64,000 bases of DNA from Clostridiales bacterium (lineage in GTDB: Bacteria; Bacillota; Clostridia; Oscillospirales; Oscillospiraceae). Positions within the stretch are counted from its first letter, which is position 1, and every line of letters begins with the position of its first letter. Location of the stretch: contig SFEX01000003.1 in the NCBI GenBank assembly GCA_004557075.1, positions 89,133 to 153,132 on the forward strand, read 5' to 3'. The position numbers and the translations under genes were made by a program. A model generated the notes under the pieces. The model had not been told where the DNA came from, searched no databases, and saw only the letters and a list, made by a program, of their open reading frames with translations. This document shows positions 25,846-32,930 of the stretch, piece by piece.

Positions 25846-27900
25846 ATGACATATTTGGATACTGATATCAGATATTGCAAGGGCATAGGTGAGAAAAAGG
25901 CGCTGCTTTTTAATAAGCTCGGCGTCTTTACCACCCATGACCTTGTTTCCTATTTTCCAAGGAAATACGAGGATCGCAGCGGCTTCAAGCCCATCGCGCT
26001 GACCTGCGACGGCGAAACCGCCTGCCTGAAGGTCATAGTTGCCGATACTCCGCGCCTCATGCGTATACGCAGAGGTATGGAGCTTGTGAAATTCCGCGCC
26101 GTTGACGAGAGCGCGTCGGTTGACATAACATATTTCAATCAGCCGTATATGAAGGACGCGGTGCATCGCGGCGGCAGCTATAATTTATACGGGAAAATCA
26201 TTTTTGCCGGTTCAAAGCGCACGATGGCAAACCCCGTCATTGAGCCGGAGGACGCTCCCGCCGGAGTTACCGGCAGGATAGTCTCGATCTACAGGCTCAC
26301 AACGGGGCTTTCGCAAAAGCTCATGATGAACGCAGTCCGGCAGGCTCTTGACGCCTGCGGAGATGAGCTTCCCGAGGTTTTGCCGGAGAATATCAGGCAG
26401 AAATATAAGCTTGCGCAAACGGGCTACGCATACGAAAACATCCACTTCCCTGCCGATTTCGAGTCTCTTGAGCTTGCGCGCAGGCGGCTCATATTTGAGG
26501 AGCTTTTCCTCCTTGCCTGCGCACTCGGCAAAATGAAGGGCAAGCACAGTAAGGCCGAGGGAATCAAAATTAAGCCCGCGGAGCTTCAGGAGTTTTTCGC
26601 CACCCTGCCCTTTACTCCGACGCAGGCGCAGCTTCGCGCAATAAGGGAGGCGGCTGAAGATATTCAGTCGGGCAGTGCCATGAACAGGCTCGTTCAGGGT
26701 GATGTCGGCAGCGGCAAGACGCTCGTTGCGGCGGCGCTCATCTGGTATGTGTGGAAAAGCGGCTATTCAAGCGCGTTCATGGCGCCGACCGAGATACTTG
26801 CGCGGCAGCATTTTGAGACGCTCAGTGACTTTCTTGCCCCCTTTGGCATGAGGCTCGGCATACTCACGGGAGCCATGAGCGCAAAGCAGAAGCGCGAGGT
26901 CAAGGAGAAACTCAAAAACGGCGATATCGACCTTATAATCGGCACTCACGCCCTGTTTTCCGATGATGTTGAATACTGCCGCCTCGGCCTTGTCGTTACC
27001 GACGAGCAGCACCGCTTCGGCGTAAACCAGCGCGCATCGCTCATTGCCAAGGGCGAAAAGCCGCACGTTCTTGTCATGTCCGCAACGCCTATCCCACGAA
27101 CGCTGGCGCTCATAATCTACGGCGATCTGGATATATCCGTCATTGACACGCTTCCTCCCGGACGTCAAAAGGTCGATACCTTTGCCGTTGACGAGAGCTA
27201 TCGCGTGCGTTTAAACGGCTTTATCCGCAAGCTTGTCGGCGAGGGGCGGCAGGTGTTTGTCGTATGCCCGATGATCGAAGAAAACGAGGAGCTTCCGGCA
27301 AACGTAAAATCCGCCGAGGAGCATGCCGCGCAGCTTCAGCGATATTTCCCCGACCTGAAGGTCGCCTGCATCCACGGCGGCATGAAGGTCAAGGATAAAA
27401 ATAATATTATGTCAACCTTTGTGGATGGCGATATAGATATCCTCGTGTCCACGACGGTCATTGAAGTCGGCGTCGATGTGCCCAATGCGGCGCTTATGAT
27501 AATCGAAAACGCGGATCGCTTCGGCCTGAGCCAGCTCCACCAGCTTCGCGGCAGAGTGGGGCGCGGCAAGCACAAGAGCTACTGCGTGCTTGTGTCCGAC
27601 AGCGACAATCCCGATTCCGAGGCGCGTCTGAAAATCATGACGAAAACCAACGACGGATTTAAGATCTCCGAGGAGGATTTGCGGCTTCGCGGCCCCGGTG
27701 ACTTTTTCGGCTCGCGCCAGCATGGTCTGCCTGCAATGCACGTTGCCGATCTATGCTCGGATATGAATGTTTTGCAGGCAGCGCAGGAAGCTGCGCAGGA
27801 GCTTTTAGCGGCCGATCCTGAGCTTTCGGCGCCGGAGCACAAAGCGCTGAGCGCTGCGGTAGAGCGTATGTTTCAGCAAAACAGCGATACGATGAATTAA
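25846..27900 (+). CDS. recG: ATP-dependent DNA helicase RecG
   Basis: 684 residues from ATG 25846, one base after the glycosylase stop; in-frame codons upstream overlap that gene and add residues not found in RecG. N-terminal HhH-like IRYCKGIGEKKALL and wedge OB fold, Walker A GDVGSGKT, DEQHRFGV (DExH box), SATPIPRTLAL, then motifs V/VI STTVIEVGVDVPNA and QLRGRVGRG, and the C-terminal TRG region DLRLRGPGDFFGSRQ. Reverses stalled forks and processes Holliday junctions. SD is weak, so coupling to the glycosylase gene is likely. Confidence 0.96.
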   Translation: MTYLDTDIRYCKGIGEKKALLFNKLGVFTTHDLVSYFPRKYEDRSGFKPIALTCDGETACLKVIVADTPRLMRIRRGMELVKFRAVDESASVDITYFNQPYMKDAVHRGGSYNLYGKIIFAGSKRTMANPVIEPEDAPAGVTGRIVSIYRLTTGLSQKLMMNAVRQALDACGDELPEVLPENIRQKYKLAQTGYAYENIHFPADFESLELARRRLIFEELFLLACALGKMKGKHSKAEGIKIKPAELQEFFATLPFTPTQAQLRAIREAAEDIQSGSAMNRLVQGDVGSGKTLVAAALIWYVWKSGYSSAFMAPTEILARQHFETLSDFLAPFGMRLGILTGAMSAKQKREVKEKLKNGDIDLIIGTHALFSDDVEYCRLGLVVTDEQHRFGVNQRASLIAKGEKPHVLVMSATPIPRTLALIIYGDLDISVIDTLPPGRQKVDTFAVDESYRVRLNGFIRKLVGEGRQVFVVCPMIEENEELPANVKSAEEHAAQLQRYFPDLKVACIHGGMKVKDKNNIMSTFVDGDIDILVSTTVIEVGVDVPNAALMIIENADRFGLSQLHQLRGRVGRGKHKSYCVLVSDSDNPDSEARLKIMTKTNDGFKISEEDLRLRGPGDFFGSRQHGLPAMHVADLCSDMNVLQAAQEAAQELLAADPELSAPEHKALSAAVERMFQQNSDTMN

Positions 27901-27902
27901 TA

Positions 27903-27912
27903 TTATGTAAAC
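27903..27912 (+). repeat. TTATGTAAAC motif copy, right after the recG stop
   Basis: Followed by T, so it is the full 11-base TTATGTAAACT XerD arm. It shares AATATTATGTAAACT (15 bases) with the copy at 28004. Taken as a 28-bp dif alignment (27886-27913), the XerC-side arm GATACGATGAA matches the Bacillus arm at only 5 of 11 positions. Confidence 0.5.
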
Positions 27913-27921
27913 TTAAATATG

Positions 27922-27964
27922 AAACCGGTATAGCCGAAACAGCTATATCGGTTCTTATTTTTTA
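27922..27964 (+). terminator. Intrinsic terminator of the glycosylase-recG pair
   Basis: Stem AACCGGTATAGC (27923-27934) / GCTATATCGGTT (27942-27953) with one G-U pair, followed by a T-rich tail TTATTTTTTAG. Confidence 0.8.
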
Positions 27965-27971
27965 GTAGCTT

Positions 27972-28619
27972 TTAATCAAGCGCGTTATCTATGGCTCTAA
28001 ATATTATGTAAACTAATATGATAAAGGCGGCTGACACTGTGATATGCGGGGACATGATGACAACATTAGGGATGAGCAAATACGCCGCGACTGTCAGCAG
28101 CAGAATTACCGCCAAAATAACAACAAGGCGCGTGTTCTTGTTTTCAAACGAACACTTAGTTATGTAAACCACTATAAGCTGTGCAACTATCACTATTACC
28201 GCACCGGCTATCAGTTCAAATACAGTCAGCGGAATATGCGTCCAGTCCTCGCCGTTTATCAGGCTGCTGATAAGCGAAAAGACTATCCATATTCCAAACA
28301 GCGCGCAAATTGCCGGTAAAACATCCCTGATCGACGTTAAAATGCGCTCTTTTGCGCTAAGCTGCGGCATTTCGCTTATAACGGCGTCGCAAAAAGCCTT
28401 ATAGTCATCCCCTATCACATCCGACGGCGACTGCCCGCGTTTTTCTCCGTCAAGCAGCATTTGGATAATGTCGCGGCGAACTATCTCCTTATTGTATTCA
28501 CTTATATTTGCATTTCTTATGTAAACCACTATATCGGTCTGAATAGTGCTGCTCTCCTCGCTCAAGTTCTTCTCAGCCTCGCAGTTTTCCCTGTTCAGCA
28601 GCTTTGTACGCTTACTCAT
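27972..28619 (-). CDS. Membrane protein partnered with PadR regulator
   Basis: 215 residues. The first 120 residues are soluble and include IIQMLLDGEKRGQSPSDVIGDDYKAFCDAVI, which resembles the DUF1048/HAAS-type helical domain found in genes paired with PadR regulators. After it come four to five hydrophobic helices (about 96-210). It overlaps the padR gene by eight bases. A role in sensing or modulating the regulator is plausible but unproven. The coding sequence contains three copies of TTATGTAAAC on the opposite strand, each encoding Val-Tyr-Ile; two of them share a 17-base block. Confidence 0.65.
   Translation of the reverse strand: MSKRTKLLNRENCEAEKNLSEESSTIQTDIVVYIRNANISEYNKEIVRRDIIQMLLDGEKRGQSPSDVIGDDYKAFCDAVISEMPQLSAKERILTSIRDVLPAICALFGIWIVFSLISSLINGEDWTHIPLTVFELIAGAVIVIVAQLIVVYITKCSFENKNTRLVVILAVILLLTVAAYLLIPNVVIMSPHITVSAAFIILVYIIFRAIDNALD
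28004..28533 (+). repeat. Three TTATGTAAAC copies within one gene
   Basis: Exact copies at 28004-28013, 28160-28169 and 28517-28526, all in plus orientation while the gene runs minus. The last two extend to an identical 17-mer TTATGTAAACCACTATA (28160-28176, 28517-28533). Confidence 0.6.
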
Positions 28620-28944
28620 TATTCATTTCCTCCTTAAACAATCTGTTGACTGCACTCTCCAGCTCCCTGTAGCTTTCCACAAAGCGGCGCAGCTCTGCCC
28701 TGCCGGCGTCGCTGAGCGAATAGTACTTACGCTTGGGGCCAAGCTCCGATGCTCTGTATTCCGTGTGCACAAGGCCGTTTTTTTCAAGCCTCAGCAGCAG
28801 CGGATATATCGTTCCCTCCGCGATCATGCCGAAGCCGTAGCCGCCGAGCTTATCCGCGATCTCATATCCGTATGTCTCGCTGCGGCCGATTATAGCAAGT
28901 ACACAGCCCTCGAGCGTTCCCTTTAGCATCTGCGACGGTATCAA
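28612..28944 (-). CDS. PadR family transcriptional regulator
   Basis: 110 residues from TTG 28944 (MIPSQMLKGTLEGCVLAII), chosen because GAGGGT lies six bases upstream; the ATG at 28929 is 21 bases from that SD. Winged helix: ETYGYEIADKLGGYGFGMIAEGTIYPLLLRLEKNGLV, wing GPKRKYYSLSDAGRAEL, and a short C-terminal dimerisation helix of the PadR-s1 type. It overlaps the downstream membrane protein gene, a two-gene regulator/effector unit. Confidence 0.93.
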   Translation of the reverse strand: MIPSQMLKGTLEGCVLAIIGRSETYGYEIADKLGGYGFGMIAEGTIYPLLLRLEKNGLVHTEYRASELGPKRKYYSLSDAGRAELRRFVESYRELESAVNRLFKEEMNNE

Positions 28945-29130
28945 ATAATCACCCTCTATCTTGTTTTGCAAAGTAGCTGAGTATATTGTAATGCAAAGTA
29001 GCATTCATGTCAAGAGGAACTTGCAGTTGCCCATCATATTTCTTCTCACAGTATATATCAGATTCCCCTAAAGGCCAAAAGAAGGGTTGAAAGCTATATG
29101 CAGTGGTAGTATACTTTTATCGAGAATAAA

Positions 29131-29559
29131 TTGGAAAACCCTGATTTTGTAGAGGTGATTATTATTGAGCATAAGGTAAAGGTGACTGTAATCGATAAGA
29201 AGCTATACCCCGAACTGCAACAGCAATACTGTGCCGATCCTGCTTCCGGTGCCTGTCCATGCTATAATATTGGAGATGAATTTCTTTTCGAGCGTGACGA
29301 GGACACAGACCATTTTTGGCATGGCGGATTGAATACGCTTGTAAAGACCAGTACCAATCCCAATACTGTTGCAGGCGGCCCGAAAATGCCGCATTGCTCG
29401 GAAGCCTGGGACGCAATAGCCCGATATATTTACACAGGTCTGCAGGGTGGCTCCATTATGAAAGGCTGGATGAAGGAAGAAAACACAATGATAGCCTGCT
29501 GTTCGGACGGAACAAGACCTGTTATTTTCAAAATTGAACGCATAGACGTGGAGGACTGA
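29131..29559 (+). CDS. TIGR04076 family protein
   Basis: About 142 residues from TTG 29131, but the start is uncertain. The best SD (AGAGGTGA, 29151-29158) points to an ATT at 29164 followed by GAG-CAT-AAG, which would give a 131-residue protein beginning IEHKVKVTVIDKK, the usual family N-terminus. Family traits: the CxC in GACPCYNIGDEF, a Trp/Ala-rich middle PHCSEAWDAIARYIYT, and a Cys pair CC in IACCSDGTRPVIF. Function is unknown; it often accompanies oxidoreductases. The nitroreductase gene follows three bases later. Confidence 0.8.
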   Translation: MENPDFVEVIIIEHKVKVTVIDKKLYPELQQQYCADPASGACPCYNIGDEFLFERDEDTDHFWHGGLNTLVKTSTNPNTVAGGPKMPHCSEAWDAIARYIYTGLQGGSIMKGWMKEENTMIACCSDGTRPVIFKIERIDVED

Positions 29560-29562
29560 AGG

Positions 29563-30090
29563 ATGAATGAAATAATCAAAGCGATGAAAGAGCGCAGAAG
29601 CATTCGCAAATTTAAACCCGATATGCCCCCTAAAATGGATATTGAGCAAATTGTCGACGCCGGACTTTATGCCGCAAACGGAATGGGAAAGCAGGCTGTC
29701 ATTACAGTTGCCGTAACCAATAAGGCGCTTCGTGACAGGCTCGCAGAGGCTAACAGGAAAATCGGGGGTTGGCAGGAAGGTTTCGACCCATTCTATGGCG
29801 CACCTGTGATTTTGATAGTGCTTGCAGATAAGAACTGGAGGAATCGTGTCTATGATGGCAGCCTTGTTATGGGGAACATGATGCTTGCTGCCCACTCTCT
29901 CGAACTCGGCAGTATATGGATCCATCGTGCAAAAGAAGAATTTGAGCAGGACAAATGGAAAAAGCTGCTTTCCGATATAGGCGTTTCCGGTGAATGGGAA
30001 GGCATAGGTCATTGCGCTGTCGGATATTTTGAGGGAGACTTGCCCGACGCAGCAAAACGCAAGGACGGCAGAGTGTATTGGGTTGAATAG
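29563..30090 (+). CDS. Nitroreductase family FMN oxidoreductase
   Basis: 175 residues. N-terminal FMN phosphate-binding signature ERRSIRKF, then VDAGLYAANGMGKQA and the dimer-interface segment GNMMLAAHSLELGSIWIHRAKEEF, ending GHCAVGYFEGDLP. NAD(P)H-dependent reduction of nitro or quinone compounds is typical; the natural substrate is unknown. SD GGACTGAAGG before the ATG; three bases from the TIGR04076 gene, so they form a pair. Confidence 0.9.
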   Translation: MNEIIKAMKERRSIRKFKPDMPPKMDIEQIVDAGLYAANGMGKQAVITVAVTNKALRDRLAEANRKIGGWQEGFDPFYGAPVILIVLADKNWRNRVYDGSLVMGNMMLAAHSLELGSIWIHRAKEEFEQDKWKKLLSDIGVSGEWEGIGHCAVGYFEGDLPDAAKRKDGRVYWVE

Positions 30091-30171
30091 GAGATAACCT
30101 CCAGCGGCTGTTGGGAGTGGGCACCTTTTGGGGAAATCACCATTGACAAATGTTGTTTTGTGAATAGAATT

Positions 30172-30233
30172 TGAACAGCACCCCATTCGTTAGATAGTAT
30201 ACCGTACTTGTCTAACGAATGGGGTGCTGTTCA
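30172..30233. repeat. Long perfect hairpin between convergent genes
   Basis: Arms of 23 bases (30172-30194 and 30211-30233) are perfectly complementary, with a 16-nt loop that itself contains AGTATACC. The stem is richer and longer than the other terminators here and has no adjoining T run. It may serve as a bidirectional terminator for the nitroreductase gene and copA, or be a palindromic mobile repeat. Confidence 0.7.
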
Positions 30234-30250
30234 TTAATCCCGCAGTTTTT

Positions 30251-32491
30251 TTATTTAAATTTTTTCAGTCTGAGCGCGTTGGATACGACTGATATTGAGC
30301 TTAGCGCCATTGCAGCGCCAGCGAACATCGGGCTAAGCAGCGGGCCGCCGAAGGCGTAGAACAAACCGGCTGCAAAGGGTATGCCGATGCAGTTATAGAA
30401 AAACGCCCAGAAAAGATTCTGCTTTATATTCCGCATTACCGCTTTGCTCAGCCGCAGTGCCGTCACGAGTGCGCTAAGCTCCGAGCCCATGAGAACAACA
30501 TCGGCCGATTCTATCGCGACGTCGGTTCCGTTGCCTATCGCAGCCCCGATATCGGCGGATGCCAGCGCGGGCGCGTCGTTTATACCGTCGCCGACCATGC
30601 AGACCTTTCGCCCTTCTGCCTTGAGCTTTTCTATCTCCCCTGCCTTGCCCTCGGGGAGCACCCCGGCAATGACGTTGTCTATCCCGGCCGTTTTTGCTAT
30701 AGCATTTGTGGCGTTTTCGTTATCTCCGGTTAACATAATTGTTGTTATTCCGTTATTATGCAAATCTGAGATAGCGTTGGGGCTGTCCGGCTTTATGGTA
30801 TCGACAGCTCCGAAGAGTCCGGCGAAGAGGCCGTCACAGGCTGCAAACATAAGCATGCAGCCGGAGTTTTCAAGCTCGGCGGCTTTATCCGCAGCCGATA
30901 TCTCGATTTTGTTCTCCTCCATCAATGTCGCGTTTCCGATGAGAAGCTGCTGTCCACCTACCTGTGCTTTGATGCCTCTGCCGGGTATCGCCGTTATGTT
31001 ATCGGCAGATGGAATTGGCAGCTCCCGCTCTTTTGCCGCCTCGGTTATCGCCTTTGCTATCGGGTGCTCGGAGCCGGACTCGGCTGCCGCGCACATTGCA
31101 AGAAGCTCATCCTCGGTATTGCTTACGGCGTACACGCTCGTCAGGCGCGGCTTGCCCTCGGTAACTGTGCCGGTTTTATCCAGAACCGCAGTATCGGCAA
31201 AGGCCATTGCCTGAAGCGCTTCGCCGCTTTTATACAAAACGCCAAGCTCCGCGCCTCTGCCCGTTCCGACCATGATGGCCGTCGGCGTTGCAAGGCCAAG
31301 TGAGCATGGGCACGCAACCACGAGCACGGACACAAACACGTTCAGCACAAACTCAATGTCCTTACCCGCTATCGCCCAGATTATCGCTGCAAGCAGGGCT
31401 ATTCCCATGACCACCGGCACGAAAACTCCTGCTACCCTGTCGGCTATCTTCGCAATTGGCGCTTTCTTGCCCTGAGCGTCCTCGACCATGCGTATTATCT
31501 GAGCAAGGGTCGTATCGCCGCCGACCTTGGTCGCGGAAAACACGATAACTCCCTCGCCGTTTATGCTGCCTCCCGTGACGGTGCCGCCCTCCTCAAGTGT
31601 GACGGGAAGGCTTTCGCCTGTCAGCATGCTCAAGTCTGCGCTCGAAATACCGTTTGTCACCACGCCGTCGCACGGGAAACGCTCGCCGGGGCGAACTGTT
31701 ATGACATCGCCCTCGCGCAGTTCCGACACCGGCACCTGATCGGTCTCGCCATGGCGCGTTACGGTTGCGGTTTCGGGCGCAAGCTCTGTCAGCGCTCTTA
31801 TAGCGTCGGAGGTGTGGTGCTTGCTGCGCGCCTCAAGGTATTTGCCCAAAAGCACAAGGCTTATTACCACGGTAGCACTCTCAAAAAACAGGTTTCCGGC
31901 AAAGCTGACATCACCCAGGGCTATTCTTATGAGAGAATAAATTCCGTAGAGAAGCGCTGAAAATGTTCCGATAGCCACAAGAGTATCCATATTGGGATGG
32001 CCCTTGACAAGGCTGCCGAAGCCGTTAATATAAAAGTTTCTGCCGCCTATCACGACCGGCAGCGTCAGCACAAGCTGAACGGCCGCAAACGCAAGAGGGG
32101 CATAGTGAGGGTCAATGACCCTCGGCAGCGGCAGGCCTATCATATGGCCCATTGAGACATACAGCAGCGGCAGCGCAAAGCATATGCAGAGTATGACCCT
32201 GCGCTTCATACTCTCAAGCTCGGCCGCTTTCTCCGCTTCCTCCTTTTTTCTCGCATCACGCGCCATAGCGTCGGCGGATACATATTCCTCCGCTCCGAAG
32301 CTCAATCCCGCAACGAGCTCGCAAATCTTATCGGTATCAAGGCAGCTGTCATCATACGAGATATTCATCTTTTCCGTAGTCAGATTTACTGAAACATTCT
32401 CAACTCCGCTCTGGCGGCTCATAAAGCGCTCTATGCTCGAAGAGCAGGCCGCGCAGTGCATTCCGCTTATCTTAAATACTTTCTCCGTCAT
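30251..32491 (-). CDS. copA: Copper-translocating P1B-type ATPase CopA
   Basis: 746 residues. One N-terminal heavy-metal domain with GMHCAAC (Cys13, Cys16), eight membrane helices, actuator motif MLTGESLPV, the CPC transport site in VACPCSLGLATPT, phosphorylation site DKTGTVTEGKP, HP motif SEHPIAKAI and the hinge GDGINDAPAL. It exports Cu(I) from the cytoplasm. No CopZ chaperone or CsoR/CopY gene is adjacent, but a dyad TTAGTT-TC-AACTAA overlaps its putative start site at 32510-32523. Confidence 0.95.
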   Translation of the reverse strand: MTEKVFKISGMHCAACSSSIERFMSRQSGVENVSVNLTTEKMNISYDDSCLDTDKICELVAGLSFGAEEYVSADAMARDARKKEEAEKAAELESMKRRVILCICFALPLLYVSMGHMIGLPLPRVIDPHYAPLAFAAVQLVLTLPVVIGGRNFYINGFGSLVKGHPNMDTLVAIGTFSALLYGIYSLIRIALGDVSFAGNLFFESATVVISLVLLGKYLEARSKHHTSDAIRALTELAPETATVTRHGETDQVPVSELREGDVITVRPGERFPCDGVVTNGISSADLSMLTGESLPVTLEEGGTVTGGSINGEGVIVFSATKVGGDTTLAQIIRMVEDAQGKKAPIAKIADRVAGVFVPVVMGIALLAAIIWAIAGKDIEFVLNVFVSVLVVACPCSLGLATPTAIMVGTGRGAELGVLYKSGEALQAMAFADTAVLDKTGTVTEGKPRLTSVYAVSNTEDELLAMCAAAESGSEHPIAKAITEAAKERELPIPSADNITAIPGRGIKAQVGGQQLLIGNATLMEENKIEISAADKAAELENSGCMLMFAACDGLFAGLFGAVDTIKPDSPNAISDLHNNGITTIMLTGDNENATNAIAKTAGIDNVIAGVLPEGKAGEIEKLKAEGRKVCMVGDGINDAPALASADIGAAIGNGTDVAIESADVVLMGSELSALVTALRLSKAVMRNIKQNLFWAFFYNCIGIPFAAGLFYAFGGPLLSPMFAGAAMALSSISVVSNALRLKKFK

Positions 32492-32509
32492 ACTGTCACC
32501 ACTTTCGTA

Positions 32510-32535
32510 TTAGTTTCAACTAACTAATTATTATA
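32510..32535 (-). promoter_or_regulatory. copA promoter region with a dyad
   Basis: Minus strand TATAAT (32535-32530) followed seven bases later by the perfect dyad TTAGTT-TC-AACTAA (32510-32523), which would cover the transcription start. A clear -35 is not visible. The dyad is not the CopY box (TACAnnTGTA); it looks more like a DtxR/Fur-class metal-regulator site, by inference. Confidence 0.5.
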
Positions 32536-32549
32536 CACAAATGGGTAAA

Positions 32550-32582
32550 AAAATAAAGATGTTTTTGCAACATCTTTATTTT
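32550..32582 (-). terminator. Intrinsic terminator after the spoIIE/small-protein pair
   Basis: 14-bp stem AAAATAAAGATGTT (32550-32563) / 32569-32582, loop TTTGC, 18 bases past the stop at 32600; the minus-strand exit is a T run. Lies between that operon and copA. Confidence 0.82.
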
Positions 32583-32599
32583 ATCATTTAATATTTAAA

Positions 32600-32926
32600 T
32601 TATAATACCAGAAGCAACAGAGCCGCGGCAATTCCGCTGCCGAACAGCGAGGAGAGGGCTATTACAAGTCCCATATATCTTTTCGGCGCTTTTTGCGGTT
32701 TTAGCCTGCCGACATACGAGCTTGCCGCCTGCCTTGCCTCGCTCAAAAGCTGGGTGCGGCTTACTCCGGCGGTCTTCATATAATCCTCGCGGACTATAAA
32801 GATCGCCTCCTCAAACACGCGCGGATCCGGCGATTTCACCACTATTACTCTTTTTGCAACTCCCTTTACCACGTCCGCCGCCTCCCGATATTTTGTCTCC
32901 TGTGCATAGTTTAACCGTTTTTGCAT
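32600..32926 (-). CDS. Small membrane protein downstream of spoIIE
   Basis: 108 residues from ATG 32926, four bases after the spoIIE stop (a TTG seven codons earlier overlaps spoIIE). Residues 1-80 are basic and helical (RLNYAQETKYREAADVVKGVAKRVIVVKSPDP); residues 84-108 form one C-terminal membrane helix, so it is tail-anchored. I do not recognise a named family. Cotranscription with spoIIE suggests expression early in sporulation. Confidence 0.7.
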   Translation of the reverse strand: MQKRLNYAQETKYREAADVVKGVAKRVIVVKSPDPRVFEEAIFIVREDYMKTAGVSRTQLLSEARQAASSYVGRLKPQKAPKRYMGLVIALSSLFGSGIAAALLLLVL

Positions 32927-32930
32927 AGTT

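Noticed and set aside
27886..27913. Full dif recombination site
   Set aside because: The XerD arm is exact, but the XerC-side arm matches only 5 of 11 positions and no other copy has a better left arm, so I keep it as a half-site.
29203..30186. 327-codon open frame on the minus strand
   Set aside because: Antisense to the nitroreductase and TIGR04076 genes, both of which have clear families; no SD and no homology pattern.
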